DNA from: CAWIVH01 sp963839475
GTDB taxonomy: Bacteria; Acidobacteriota; UBA6911
Direction: 5' to 3'
NCBI GenBank assembly: GCA_963839475.1
Contig: CAWIVH010000015.1
Coordinates: 62,001 to 126,000, forward strand
Length of the DNA: 64,000 bases
A program made the position numbers and the translations under genes. Numbering within the stretch: the stretch's first letter is position 1; each line of letters begins with the position of its first letter. The notes under the pieces were generated by a model, which was not told where the DNA came from, ran no database searches, and worked only from the letters and a program-made list of their open reading frames with translations. Positions 1 to 8,987 of the stretch are shown in pieces.

Positions 1-161
1 GACAGGAAGTAGTTGGCGGCTGGCCCCTCATGTGCGCAGCTCGTATTTCGCTGGCCTCACAATCCGCCATTGAACATCCGTGCAATCGCTCGAAGGTCCG
101 CACACTTTGAATTGGAGTTTCCGCAACACCACATGCGTGGGATTTTCATAGGAGTCACAAC

Positions 162-3146
162 ATGAACCGAATGAGATGCGCTCAAATCTCGGGTCTGTTC
201 GGCCTGGTGCTCATGGCGTTTGCTATGGCGGGCTACGCTCAGGTCACGACGGCGACAATCGAAGGGACCGTTCTCGATCCCAGCGGTGCCATTATTCCGG
301 GTGCGACGGTTACCGTTGCCAGTGAAGGCACTGTTATGAAGCGAACCGAACTTACGAACAGTCGCGGCGAGTTCACGTTCACATTCTTGCCGCCTGGAGC
401 CTACACCATCACCGTTGAGGTTAGCGGATTTAAATCTTACCGTCAGACCGGCCTGGAATTGATCGCCGGACAGAACATCAGGCGAGACTGCAAGCTCGAG
501 GTGGGCGCTGCGGGTGAGCAGGTGACAGTGGTCTCCGAAGCTCCCCTAGTGAACACAGTCAGTGCCGAGCAGGACGTGAATCTGACCGAGACTGCCGTCC
601 GAGAGCTGCCTTTGGCGAGGCGCGATATCAGGAACATTCTCAACCTCGGAACAGGCATCACGGCACAGACGGACGTGGGAGTTTCCATGAACGGGCTCCC
701 GCCCCGAGGCTTTCTGTTCACGATCGACGGCATCAATGCCGCCGGAAACTCGGAGCTTCGGTCGCTGGGCCAGTACCAGGATTTCAACATCATTAAGGGC
801 GTCAGCATTGAGGCTGTTGAGCAGGTGCAGGTGGCCAGGGGTCTTTTTTCGGCAGACGTAGCGAACACGGTGGGCGGGAACGTGAACCTACTGACCAAAA
901 AAGGTTCCAATGAATACCATGGCAGCCTGTTTGAGAATTACCAGGCCGGAGGCCTCAATGCGCGTAACCAGTTCGCCACGACGCCGGAATCTCTGGTCTT
1001 TCATCAGTTCGGCGGATCGATCGGAGGCCCGATCAAGAAGGACAAAATGTTTTTCTTCGGCGCTTATGAGGGCTACCGCTTGACGGCTCAGCGGGCGCTC
1101 ACGGGTTATATGCCGACCCAGGAATATCGGACCTTGGTCACTGCGGCCAACCCGGTTATGCAGCAGGGATTCGCCTATCTCCCACTTCCCACGGATCCTT
1201 ACGCACCGGGATCGCAGGTGGGATTTTACCGCGGGCGTGGCGCCGCCAAACAGTCCGAAAACCATGCGACGGCTCGCTGGGACTGGAACGTTACGCAAAC
1301 CAATCTCCTGTCGGCGCGATACAAGCGCGGTCGTCCGGATGTGTTGACTCCGAACGTTGTCCCGGACAATCCCCAGACCCAGGTCGGGATGGACGAGAGT
1401 ATCGTCGGAAGCTTCATCCACGTCTCGCCAGCCTGGAGCTCGGAAACCAGAGGCGGCTACAATCGTGACGACATGACCCGCCAAAACAATTTCTATGATC
1501 TCAACGTCGTACGTTTCGCCGCTCCCAGTATCAGCATGGGAAGCGGAGAAATCCTGGCGATGTCAGGTTCCACCTCGACGATTGACCAGAATTTCGCGAT
1601 GATGCGAGGCCGGCACTCACTCAAGTTCGGGGGCACCTTCCAGCTCCTGTTTTCCCGCCGCTTCGCCGAATCTACGCCCAACTATTCCTATCAGACGTAT
1701 GCGGACATGGTTGCTGCCAGTCCTTACACAGCTGAGTATCGATTCGCCGTGAACTGGTTTCAGATGCATACCTGGCAGCTTGGCGGCTACATCCAGGACG
1801 ATATGAAAATCAACCGTAATCTGACGCTAAATCTTGGGTTGCGCTATGACTACTGGTCGGTGCCGAAGGAGAGGGATGATCGCATTTTCAACCACGCATA
1901 TCCCGGCGGACCGTTTCTACCGCCGGACCAGATCTGGGTTGCCCAGTACAAGAATTTTTCTCCCCGTTTTGGGCTGGCCTGGAGGCTCGATGAAAATGGC
2001 AAAACCGTGCTGAGAACGGGCTATGGAATCTTCATGAGCGCCCAGAACCTGTTTTCGGGAACTATCGAAACCATCCGGAATGGTCCCGATAAACCTACAA
2101 CGGCCACCCTCAGTCGTGCCGAGCTGCTGAAGTACAAGCTCAATTATCCGGACCCGAACGCCAAAGCGTACGACTCCCTCCAAGCCTCGCCGATCAACAC
2201 GGATCAGACGATTGACTCGCACTATGAAAACCCCTACAGCCAGCAGTGGACGCTTGGGCTTCAACGCCAGCTAACCAAGACAATGGTGCTGGACGCCGCT
2301 TACGTCGGGAGCCATGCGATAAACCTGCCCCACAGCCGAAACCTTAATCGAGTGGATCGGGTCACAGGCGTGCGTCCGATTACCGGCTTCGGCGACTTTG
2401 TTTACTACTCTTCCAACGATTCCAGCTATTACAACGCATTGCAGACCTCCCTGCATAAACGGTTCTCCAGCAATTTGATGTTTGACGTGACCTATACCTG
2501 GGCCAGCAATATGGCCTACTTCCGGGGAGATATGCACTGCTGCGGTGGCGCTGAACAAGAGCAGGATTTGAACAACTTTGCCGACAATAAAGGACCGACC
2601 ACCTTTTTCGTGCGGCATACTTTCCGGACCAACTGGATCTACGAGCTGCCCTTCGGACAACTGATTAAAGGCCGCGGTCGGGCGGCGGAGCTCGCACTGG
2701 ACGGTTGGCAGATCAGCGGCATCCTGCTCGTCCAGAGTGGCGAGTCATTCAACGTTTCTCAAACCTCAGCCGTGACGGCCCGCCCGGATGTGGTGGACGC
2801 AGCAAACGTTTATGGCACCAACTGGTGGAGCGACCTTCAGTACCTGAATAAGGCCGCATTCGCGAAGGTACCCGTCAATTCCGTCTCCAAGGCGACTGTT
2901 CGCCCCGGCAATGTAGGCCATCGCTCGCTGTTTCTGCCCGGCTTTTGGAATCCTGATCTCTCCTTGTCCAAGAGGTTCCGCTTCACCGAACGAATAAATC
3001 TCCAATTTCGGGCCGACATGTTCAACGCCTTCAACATGACTTTCTTCTCCGGATTGACGACCGGTATAGACTCGTCCACCTTTGGGAAGTTCACCAGCAG
3101 CCGCGGAGCAAGGACCGTGCAGTTCAACTTCCGGCTTCAGTTCTGA
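162..3146 (+). CDS. TonB-dependent receptor, Oar-like, with carboxypeptidase-regulatory domain
   Basis: This 994-residue protein should sit in the outer membrane and import or sense a large substrate, probably a glycan or peptide fragment, using TonB energy. Residues 1-26 are a signal peptide ending near AYAQ. Residues 28-110 resemble the CarboxypepD_reg beta-sandwich (TATIEGTVLDPSGAIIPGA). A plug-like region follows (about 125-245) and then a long beta-barrel ending in an aromatic residue (FNFRLQF), as expected for an outer-membrane protein. GGAG lies 8 nt before the ATG. Receptors of this Oar-like architecture are strongly expanded in Acidobacteriota. The substrate is not readable from sequence; the following sialidase-like gene hints at a glycan, although a strong terminator separates the two genes. 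Confidence 0.93.
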   Translation: MNRMRCAQISGLFGLVLMAFAMAGYAQVTTATIEGTVLDPSGAIIPGATVTVASEGTVMKRTELTNSRGEFTFTFLPPGAYTITVEVSGFKSYRQTGLELIAGQNIRRDCKLEVGAAGEQVTVVSEAPLVNTVSAEQDVNLTETAVRELPLARRDIRNILNLGTGITAQTDVGVSMNGLPPRGFLFTIDGINAAGNSELRSLGQYQDFNIIKGVSIEAVEQVQVARGLFSADVANTVGGNVNLLTKKGSNEYHGSLFENYQAGGLNARNQFATTPESLVFHQFGGSIGGPIKKDKMFFFGAYEGYRLTAQRALTGYMPTQEYRTLVTAANPVMQQGFAYLPLPTDPYAPGSQVGFYRGRGAAKQSENHATARWDWNVTQTNLLSARYKRGRPDVLTPNVVPDNPQTQVGMDESIVGSFIHVSPAWSSETRGGYNRDDMTRQNNFYDLNVVRFAAPSISMGSGEILAMSGSTSTIDQNFAMMRGRHSLKFGGTFQLLFSRRFAESTPNYSYQTYADMVAASPYTAEYRFAVNWFQMHTWQLGGYIQDDMKINRNLTLNLGLRYDYWSVPKERDDRIFNHAYPGGPFLPPDQIWVAQYKNFSPRFGLAWRLDENGKTVLRTGYGIFMSAQNLFSGTIETIRNGPDKPTTATLSRAELLKYKLNYPDPNAKAYDSLQASPINTDQTIDSHYENPYSQQWTLGLQRQLTKTMVLDAAYVGSHAINLPHSRNLNRVDRVTGVRPITGFGDFVYYSSNDSSYYNALQTSLHKRFSSNLMFDVTYTWASNMAYFRGDMHCCGGAEQEQDLNNFADNKGPTTFFVRHTFRTNWIYELPFGQLIKGRGRAAELALDGWQISGILLVQSGESFNVSQTSAVTARPDVVDAANVYGTNWWSDLQYLNKAAFAKVPVNSVSKATVRPGNVGHRSLFLPGFWNPDLSLSKRFRFTERINLQFRADMFNAFNMTFFSGLTTGIDSSTFGKFTSSRGARTVQFNFRLQF

Positions 3147-3170
3147 AGACCTTTGCCCGTCAGCTACATT

Positions 3171-3206
3171 CGGGGAGCCGGGAAATACCCGGTTCCCCGA
3201 TTTTTC
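3171..3206 (+). terminator. Rho-independent terminator after the TonB receptor gene
   Basis: A 12-bp stem (CGGGGAGCCGGG at 3171-3182 with CCCGGTTCCCCG at 3188-3199, one G-T wobble) with a 5-nt loop is followed by ATTTTTC. It lies 25 nt after the receptor stop codon and should end that transcript before the small ORF at 3229. Confidence 0.8.
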
Positions 3207-3228
3207 ATTCGATGATGAGGATTTCACA

Positions 3229-3348
3229 ATGCGACATTCATTGCGCTGTTGTGTACTCGTCTTTCTTACGGGCGTTTTTCTGTTGCCCCCTTCGAGAGCG
3301 GCAGCCGGCAAGACTCCTGCCGCGGCAGCCGCACCGAAAAGCAAATAG
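3229..3348 (+). CDS. Small putative secreted peptide (39 residues)
   Basis: The ORF starts with ATG 8 nt after a GATGAGGA ribosome-binding-like stretch. It encodes a basic start (MRHSLR), a hydrophobic core (VLVFLTGVFLLPP), an Ala-rich cleavage-like region and a short Ala/Pro/Lys tail. It has the look of a signal peptide with almost no mature protein. It may be a true micro-protein, a leader peptide for the sialidase gene 31 nt downstream, or the stub of a deleted secreted gene. No homologue is recognised. Confidence 0.4.
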   Translation: MRHSLRCCVLVFLTGVFLLPPSRAAAGKTPAAAAAPKSK

Positions 3349-3379
3349 CCCTCAAGCCCATGTGTCCCGAGGAATTATG

Positions 3380-4468
3380 ATGAAACGAATAGTAATTGGC
3401 CTGTTGAGTGTGGCGTGCGCGTTTGGATTTCAAAAGGCGGCGGACGTCAAGAATGTGGTTGTCTGCAAGGAGGCTGGACGCTTCGGCGGCTGGCCTGCGA
3501 ACAATGGCATCTGGTCGTGGGGGAACGAAATAGTTGTAGGTTTCATGTGGGGATACTTCAAGAACAATGAAAGAGGGCATGCCATCGATGCGAGCAAGCC
3601 TTCGGTGCTTCGCTTTGCCCGCAGCCTCGATGGCGGGGAGACATGGAAAATCGAAGTGCCGTCGTTTCTGGATGCGCAGGGGGAGGAAAAGGAGCCTGTC
3701 GACTGTCCCGGCGGAATCGACTTCACCAACCCGAACTTTGCCATGAGAGTGCGGATGAGCGAGAAAAACCTTCCCTCACGCATTTACTATTCCGCCGATC
3801 GCTGCCGCACCTGGCACGGGCCCTTCAAACTGCCGATGTTTGACCAGAAGCGAATCATGGCCAGAACGGATTACCTGGTCGATGGGAAGCACGAAATCAC
3901 CGCATTCATCACCGCGTCGAAGCAAAGCGGCGGCGAGGGAAGAGTGTTTTGCACGCGCACGACCGACGGCGGCAAGACATGGGAATTCATGAGCTGGATC
4001 GGTCCCGAACCGAAGGGATTTTCGATTATGCCCTCTACGGTCCGATTGTCCCCGACGAGGATCCTGTCCACCCTTCGCTGCAAAGAAGGCAACACTCATT
4101 GGATCGAGTCCTGGGTCAGCGACGACAATGGAAAGAATTGGCAGTTCCTCAACCGCCCGGTGGAGTCCACAGGCGGTTCTCAGGGCAATCCGTCGGCATT
4201 GATCCAATTAAAGGACGGTCGCCTGGCAATAGCCTACGGCTATCGCGCGGAGCCCTATGGCATGCGGGCTCGGCTCAGCAGTGATGAGGGGCGCACCTGG
4301 GGTCGAGAGCTGATGCTCCGTGAGGATGCGGGCTGCTGGGATCTCGGCTATCCCAGGAGCGTGCAGCGCACCGATGGAAAGGTCGTTACCGTGTACTATT
4401 ACAACGATAACAAGGACACCGAAAGATACATCGCAGCAACAATCTGGGACCCCGGAATCGGAAAATAG
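3380..4468 (+). CDS. Secreted sialidase-like (BNR/Asp-box) protein
   Basis: This protein is predicted to fold as a six-bladed sialidase propeller and act outside the cytoplasm on terminal sugars. A signal peptide covers the first ~17 residues. At least five Asp-box-like motifs are visible: SLDGGETW, SADRCRTW, TTDGGKTW, SDDNGKNW and SSDEGRTW. The start at 3380 is preferred over the ATG at 3377 because GAGGAA (3369-3374) then has a 5-nt spacing. At about 362 residues it has normal length for a one-domain member. Asp boxes show the fold but not the substrate, so N-acetylneuraminate specificity is only a possibility. A second, broken Tat-exported relative lies at 29439-31437. Confidence 0.82.
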   Translation: MKRIVIGLLSVACAFGFQKAADVKNVVVCKEAGRFGGWPANNGIWSWGNEIVVGFMWGYFKNNERGHAIDASKPSVLRFARSLDGGETWKIEVPSFLDAQGEEKEPVDCPGGIDFTNPNFAMRVRMSEKNLPSRIYYSADRCRTWHGPFKLPMFDQKRIMARTDYLVDGKHEITAFITASKQSGGEGRVFCTRTTDGGKTWEFMSWIGPEPKGFSIMPSTVRLSPTRILSTLRCKEGNTHWIESWVSDDNGKNWQFLNRPVESTGGSQGNPSALIQLKDGRLAIAYGYRAEPYGMRARLSSDEGRTWGRELMLREDAGCWDLGYPRSVQRTDGKVVTVYYYNDNKDTERYIAATIWDPGIGK

Positions 4469-4507
4469 AACGGCGATTCACTGAATTCATGACGCACAGA
4501 AAGGCGG

Positions 4508-4524
4508 CCGGAGAAAGTTCCTGC
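4508..4524 (+). repeat. Left copy of a 17-nt near-perfect direct repeat around the intron remnant
   Basis: The 17 nt here match 6198-6214 at 16 of 17 positions (A at 4515, G at 6205). The two copies bracket the truncated group II intron and its flanks. They may be chance or part of an older target duplication. Confidence 0.45.
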
Positions 4525-4543
4525 CACGCCTGCGTGGTTTATT
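4524..4543 (+). terminator. Possible weak terminator after the sialidase-like gene
   Basis: A short GC stem (CCACGC with GCGTGG) has a very tight 2-nt turn, or a 5-bp stem with a CCTG loop, and is followed by TTTATT. It lies 55 nt after the sialidase stop codon. The short stem makes this weak. Confidence 0.35.
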
Positions 4544-4614
4544 GAGGATAGAAACTTGGACTAGCGCACGGCGGGGGTCATCCACCTGCGGCAAATACAG
4601 CAAAACCAATCAAA

Positions 4615-4669
4615 CCGCCAAGTCACAAAGGCCGCAAAGGTTTTATTTATATATCTTTGCGGTCTTCGT
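4615..4669 (+). repeat. Truncated palindromic dispersed-type repeat
   Basis: The sequence CCGCAAAG at 4632-4639 pairs with CTTTGCGG at 4655-4662 around an AT-rich loop. The left arm continues outward as CCGCCAAGTCACAAAGG, but the right arm keeps the symmetry only to about 4669. It resembles the fraying palindromes with AAG-rich arms that are dispersed in many environmental genomes. The right arm stops where the intron remnant begins. Confidence 0.5.
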
Positions 4670-4730
4670 ACATCCCGCTACGGAACAATGGGAGCACGAC
4701 GAAGCCCTGCGGAAGCAGGAGAGCGTAGAA

Positions 4731-6023
4731 GTGCTGCCAGATAAACTCTCTTTGCTGAGACGGAAGCTGAGCCAAAAGGCCAAGCAGGAACCGAAGTTCC
4801 GGTTTTATGTACTTTATGACCGGATCTATCGGCGCGATGTGCTGGAGGCGGCATGGGTGCGGGTGCACGCCAATAAGGGTGCGCCCGGAGTGGACGGCGT
4901 GAGGATCGAGCAGATCGAAGCGTCGAAAGCCGGAGTGCAGGGTTTCCTGGATGACATTCAAGAGGCACTGCGCACCAAGACCTATACGCCGACAGCGGTA
5001 CGGCGCGTTTACATACCGAAGGCGAATGGGAAGATGCGGCCGTTGGGCATCCCGACGGTGCGCGACCGAGTGGTGCAGATGGCGACACTGCTGATACTGG
5101 AACCGATCTTTGAAGCAGATTTTGAGGATTGCTCCTATGGGTTTCGTCCTGGCCGGTCGGCGCACCAGGCGCTGGAGGAGATACGCGGGCATGTCAAAGC
5201 CGGGTATCAGGCGGTGTATGACGCGGACCTAAAAGGCTATTTTGATTCGATTCCGCATGACAAGCTTCTGGCTTGTGTGCGCATGCGAGTTGTGGACCGG
5301 AGTGTGCTCAAGCTGATCCGGATGTGGCTGGAGACCCCAGTGCTGGAGCCGGGAGGTAAGGGCACGCCGGAGCGGATGAGACGTTCCCGCAAGGGGACTC
5401 CCCAAGGCGGGGTGATTTCGCCGTTGCTCAGTAACTTGTATTTGCATTGGTTCGACAAGTTGTTTCATCGAGCCGATGGGCCAGCGCGGTGGGCGGGGGC
5501 ACGGTTGGTGCGCTATGCCGACGATTTTGTGGTATTGGCGCGCTATCAAGGGTCGCGACTCACGGGCTGGATTGAATCGAAACTCGAAGGCTGGCTGGGG
5601 CTGGAGATCAATCGGGAGAAGACGCGGGCGGTGGATCTGAAGGAAGAAGGAGCGAGCCTGGATTTTCTGGGGTTTACGTTCCGCTACTACAAGGACCTGC
5701 AAGGGCGTGGGTGGCGGTATCTCAACGTGAGCCCGTCGGCGAAAGCTCTGCGGAAGGAACGGGAGAAGCTGCACGAGATGACCGATCATCGGCAATGCTC
5801 GAAGCCTATCCCGGTCCTGATTGCGGAGCTGAACCGGCACCTGGGAAGCTGGCAGAACTACTTCGCCTTTGGGTACCCGCGCGTTGCCTTCGGAGGAATC
5901 AACTCGTACCTTAGCGGCCGTCTCATCCAGCATCTGAGACGGCGCAGCCAACGGCCCTTCCGTCCGCCGGAAGGAGTCAGCTACTACGCGCAGCTCCAGC
6001 GTTTTGGGTTGGTGCGCTTGTAA
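4731..6023 (+). CDS. ltrA: Group II intron-encoded reverse transcriptase/maturase
   Basis: The protein copies intron RNA into DNA and helps intron splicing. RT blocks are easy to see: GAPGVDGV, then SYGFRPGRSAHQAL, DADLKGYFDSIPHD, GTPQGGVISPLLSNLYLHWFD, and the catalytic YADD in LVRYADDFVVLARY, followed by the thumb/X region (DFLGFTF). The C-terminus ends soon after the maturase region (LRRRSQRPFRPPEGVS), so an HNH endonuclease is absent. The GTG at 4731 is chosen because relatives begin with an LPDKLS-like stretch and AGGAG lies about 9 nt upstream; the open frame extends back to 4542 without homology. About 430 residues, full length for an endonuclease-free family member, with no lesion seen. 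Confidence 0.92.
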   Translation: MLPDKLSLLRRKLSQKAKQEPKFRFYVLYDRIYRRDVLEAAWVRVHANKGAPGVDGVRIEQIEASKAGVQGFLDDIQEALRTKTYTPTAVRRVYIPKANGKMRPLGIPTVRDRVVQMATLLILEPIFEADFEDCSYGFRPGRSAHQALEEIRGHVKAGYQAVYDADLKGYFDSIPHDKLLACVRMRVVDRSVLKLIRMWLETPVLEPGGKGTPERMRRSRKGTPQGGVISPLLSNLYLHWFDKLFHRADGPARWAGARLVRYADDFVVLARYQGSRLTGWIESKLEGWLGLEINREKTRAVDLKEEGASLDFLGFTFRYYKDLQGRGWRYLNVSPSAKALRKEREKLHEMTDHRQCSKPIPVLIAELNRHLGSWQNYFAFGYPRVAFGGINSYLSGRLIQHLRRRSQRPFRPPEGVSYYAQLQRFGLVRL

Positions 6024-6075
6024 GGTGGCAGCCGTCAACTGTCTGCGCATGCCTGAGGCAACAACATTTTCAGGA

Positions 6076-6160
6076 GAGCCGGATGTCGGGAAATCTGCTT
6101 GTCCGGTTCGACGAGGGGAGAGTGGGTCGCACTTCCGTGTCGCCCTCTCTCCTACTCTAC
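6076..6160 (+). ncRNA. Group II intron domains V and VI
   Basis: Domain V is 6076-6109, exactly 34 nt. Its basal stem pairs GAGCCGGA with TCCGGTTC (one G-U), with an internal bulge and a GAAA-containing tip. Domain VI follows: GGAGAG near 6115 pairs with CTCTCC near 6147, and the tail CTACTCTAC leaves A6154 seven nucleotides from the proposed 3' end, a normal branch-point position. Confidence 0.8.
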
Positions 6161-6197
6161 CGCCTTCGCGTTTCAATCTTTCGAGCGTTCCAAGTTT

Positions 6198-6214
6198 CCG
6201 GAGAGAGTTCCTGC
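6198..6214 (+). repeat. Right copy of the 17-nt direct repeat around the intron remnant
   Basis: It matches 4508-4524 at 16 of 17 positions and lies 38 nt after the proposed intron 3' end. The rest of 6161-6338 holds an 8-bp inverted repeat (GGACTCCC with GGGAGTCC near 6241 and 6269) and no gene. Confidence 0.45.
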
Positions 6215-6338
6215 GGTTCGGCGTCAATGACGCTTACGCCGGGACTCCCCGCACTCACTTGGAGCGCCGGGAGTCCTGGCATGAGAGAATGTAGTCTGAA
6301 ATCCCAGGCTGGGTTAAACGCCAACCATGGATACGAGT

Positions 6339-8987
6339 TTATTTTTTGGGCACGTTCCAGCCGTCGACCGAGACCTCGGGAACCGCCGCTCCCAATTCTG
6401 TGGTCGCAAACCGAACGCTGACCGTTCGTTTTTCTCCGGGCAGGAGGCTGAAGTAGTTGTCCTCCCAGTAACTAGGAAGGACCTCTTCACCCGCCTTGCC
6501 CTTGTTCACGAGCAAACGCAGAGCCAGGGCCAGCTTATCCGACGCATTCTCTACAGTTACATAACCGATAGTCTCCTCGCCTTTCTTCTCAAACCGCGCA
6601 GTGTGTTTCACATCGGCCGGGGGAAGTTTGCTCAGAGCGGTAAGGTCCGCCACAGACTTCGGATTGCTGCGATACACCTCACCCTTCTCCGATCGGGGCC
6701 CCTGCACGTCGGGAACGGTTGAGAGCCAGTAGAAATTATCCGAGAGTAACTTGCCCGCGGCGTCCTGCAGTTTCAGCTGGAGGAAGTGGGTGGTCGTCAG
6801 GCCGGATGGCCGCTCGACCGTAAAAGCGCGCTGGCTGCTGTCTGGCGCGGCATTGAGGGTGGCGGTTTTGGAAAATCTCTCTTTGAGATCGAAGTCCAGA
6901 AGCCTGGCTGAAACCTTCAGGTCCTTCCAATCCCGGTAGAGCGCGTTGACGACACAAATGGAGTGGTCGTCATACGAGTACTGAACGTGGATGGGCTCGC
7001 ACGCTTTCTTCGCTGCATAGTAGGCGCCTCCCACCCTCAGATACCAATCCACATATTGCCAGGTCATCCATGCCGGCCAGGCCGCATCGTATTTCCAGGT
7101 CGTGATCCCGGTAGCGGAATATTTGTTCCGGCCGTAGGCCTCGAACATGCCGCGCGCGCTTTCATAATTCATGAGCTGGCCTTTACGGATGAAATCTTCG
7201 ATTCCGGTAGCCTTACCGTACCGCGCATCGAGTGCCTTCACCAGCGCATCGAAATAGGTCCCACCCTGGATCACGGTGTGAAGCGACGCCGCTTCCGACC
7301 ACAGCGGCCACATATCCTTTTCCGGCATCATCTGGCGCATGCTTTCGATCGGCGTGATCACGCCGCCGATGCCGCCTGATTGGGCAAAACCCCAGGCACC
7401 GTCATTCTTACCTGTGTAATAATTGGCGGGCGTCGCGTAGGTCCAGAGTTCGCGCGTGCCGGTTCTCGTCCCGCCGGTTTCGAATCGTTCCTTCACGTCG
7501 AAGGCGCCCGAATGTGGCTGGTAGGTGCGTTCCGGCGTCAGCTTCGCAATGAGATCCTTGTAAGCCTTGTCCAGGGTCGGCGTCGGGAAAGTTTCATCGT
7601 GACCCAGAAAGTGTACCAGGCTAGGATGGTTGCGAATGCGCAGCATCATATCCTCGATGCACTTCACCGCCAGCGCTTCGTCGGGAATGTTGCGGCCGAA
7701 GATCTGTTGCGTCACCATGATCCCATACTTGTCGCAGAAGCCGTAGAATTCGTCGGTTTCCCGTATGGAGAAGCCCTCCGACCTCAGCATATTCAGATTG
7801 CCTTCCTTGGCGTAGCGGACGAGAGCCTCGTAACGCCTCGGTGTAAGTCTTAGCAACATGTCGCTCGTCATCCACGCGCCACCCCGGATGAGGATCTTTT
7901 TGCCGTTGACCATGTAGCCGCGCCAGCCTTCGTCGTTGATATAGGTCGTGGCCTCGCGGATCCCGAAGCGGATGTCGGTGCCGTCCGATACCCCGCCGCC
8001 GGCAGTGACCTTCAATTCCAGGTCATACAACTCCTGCGATCCTACCAGATTGGGCCACCAGAGGCGGGGCTTGGAGATGTTGAGCTGCTTGAATTGGTCC
8101 GGAGAGAATGTCACCAACTTCGTTTCGCCGGCGGCAAGATTGACTTTCTGCGAAAATACAATCTTCTCGATGGTCCCCTGAATCTCCCCTGCGATTTCCC
8201 GGTTCTCCCGGTTTTTGAGCTCCGCAGTGATGGTCAGGTGTGCCGCGTCGAGTGACGGAATGTCCACACGGGTGACCACGTGCGGGTTTTTCAGCTCCAT
8301 CGGTCCAGTAGCTTTAACGTAGACGTTTTGCCAAATACCCAGATTCATATCCGGCGGCTGCGGATTATGATCATCCCAGCCGGTCGTGGCTTCTATCTGT
8401 TTGGTCGTGTAGACCTTGTCCGGGATCAGGCCCGGCGGGATGACCTCAACTGCCAGATAGTTCTTCTCGCCCGGCTTCAGCACGCCGTTGACCGCAAATT
8501 CGAAGCGGCGAAACATTCCGATTACGCTCTGGCTGTCGGCGATCTTCTTGCCGTTGACCCACACATTCGCCTGATAGTTGATTCCGTCCAGATGCAGCGA
8601 CAGGTTTTTCCCCTTGTAGGCGGCAGGCACTAAGAATTCCGTTCGAAACCACCACGGCGACCGGAATGGACTGTCCTTCGGTATCACGAGCCAACGCCCT
8701 TCTTTGTATCCCGGCGTCGACTTCAAATTCGTCCCATAGTACGGATCCGGATAAACCTTTGCATCCACGAGCGCTGCGAGGACGGTGGTGGGAACGGTGG
8801 CTGGATGCCAGCCATCCGGTTTGAACTGCGAAGTCGAAAGTTTGTCGCCAGTCTCTTTAACTTCGGCCGCAGATCTAATGGTCCACCCCTTGCCAAGCAT
8901 CACGACATCGGACTTCTGAGCAAGGCCAACCCCCAACGACATAATAAGGAGGATCAACACAAATAATAATGCACGGATTGCTTTCAT
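6339..8987 (-). CDS. Secreted GH2 glycoside hydrolase, exo-beta-D-glucosaminidase/beta-mannosidase type
   Basis: This enzyme is expected to remove single beta-linked sugars, most likely glucosamine or mannose, from the non-reducing end of glycans outside the cytoplasm. About 882 residues: signal peptide (MKAIRALLFVLILLIMSLGV), a jelly-roll sugar-binding domain (FRTEFLVPAAYKGKNLSLHL), an Ig-like domain, then the TIM barrel. FLGHDETFP near residue 460 occupies the acid/base region and WPLWSEAAS near 563 the nucleophile region. The overall pattern, including the NLGIWQNVYV stretch, is closer to CsxA-type exo-glucosaminidases than to beta-galactosidases. The start at 8987 has AGGAG 8 nt upstream and begins the signal peptide cleanly. 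It follows two ceramidase-like genes on the same strand. Confidence 0.85.
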   Translation of the reverse strand: MKAIRALLFVLILLIMSLGVGLAQKSDVVMLGKGWTIRSAAEVKETGDKLSTSQFKPDGWHPATVPTTVLAALVDAKVYPDPYYGTNLKSTPGYKEGRWLVIPKDSPFRSPWWFRTEFLVPAAYKGKNLSLHLDGINYQANVWVNGKKIADSQSVIGMFRRFEFAVNGVLKPGEKNYLAVEVIPPGLIPDKVYTTKQIEATTGWDDHNPQPPDMNLGIWQNVYVKATGPMELKNPHVVTRVDIPSLDAAHLTITAELKNRENREIAGEIQGTIEKIVFSQKVNLAAGETKLVTFSPDQFKQLNISKPRLWWPNLVGSQELYDLELKVTAGGGVSDGTDIRFGIREATTYINDEGWRGYMVNGKKILIRGGAWMTSDMLLRLTPRRYEALVRYAKEGNLNMLRSEGFSIRETDEFYGFCDKYGIMVTQQIFGRNIPDEALAVKCIEDMMLRIRNHPSLVHFLGHDETFPTPTLDKAYKDLIAKLTPERTYQPHSGAFDVKERFETGGTRTGTRELWTYATPANYYTGKNDGAWGFAQSGGIGGVITPIESMRQMMPEKDMWPLWSEAASLHTVIQGGTYFDALVKALDARYGKATGIEDFIRKGQLMNYESARGMFEAYGRNKYSATGITTWKYDAAWPAWMTWQYVDWYLRVGGAYYAAKKACEPIHVQYSYDDHSICVVNALYRDWKDLKVSARLLDFDLKERFSKTATLNAAPDSSQRAFTVERPSGLTTTHFLQLKLQDAAGKLLSDNFYWLSTVPDVQGPRSEKGEVYRSNPKSVADLTALSKLPPADVKHTARFEKKGEETIGYVTVENASDKLALALRLLVNKGKAGEEVLPSYWEDNYFSLLPGEKRTVSVRFATTELGAAVPEVSVDGWNVPKK

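Larger units (their letters stand above)
4670..6160 (+). mobile_element. 5'-truncated group II intron
   Basis: The element has an intact maturase/reverse transcriptase ORF and good domains V and VI, but there is no room for domains I-III. Only about 260 nt separate the sialidase stop (4468) from the maturase start (4731), while domains I-III normally need several hundred nucleotides, and no GTGYG-type 5' boundary was found. The 3' end is placed at 6160 (CTCTAC, ending AY). The 5' limit at 4670 is only where the palindrome loses symmetry. A 5' truncation is the usual product of incomplete target-primed reverse transcription. The remnant cannot splice itself but could still supply maturase to other copies. 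Confidence 0.7.

Noticed and set aside
5229..6227. A 332-codon minus-strand frame opposite the maturase
   Set aside because: It is the complement of a gene with intact RT motifs and has a Pro/Arg/Gln-rich, domain-free translation.
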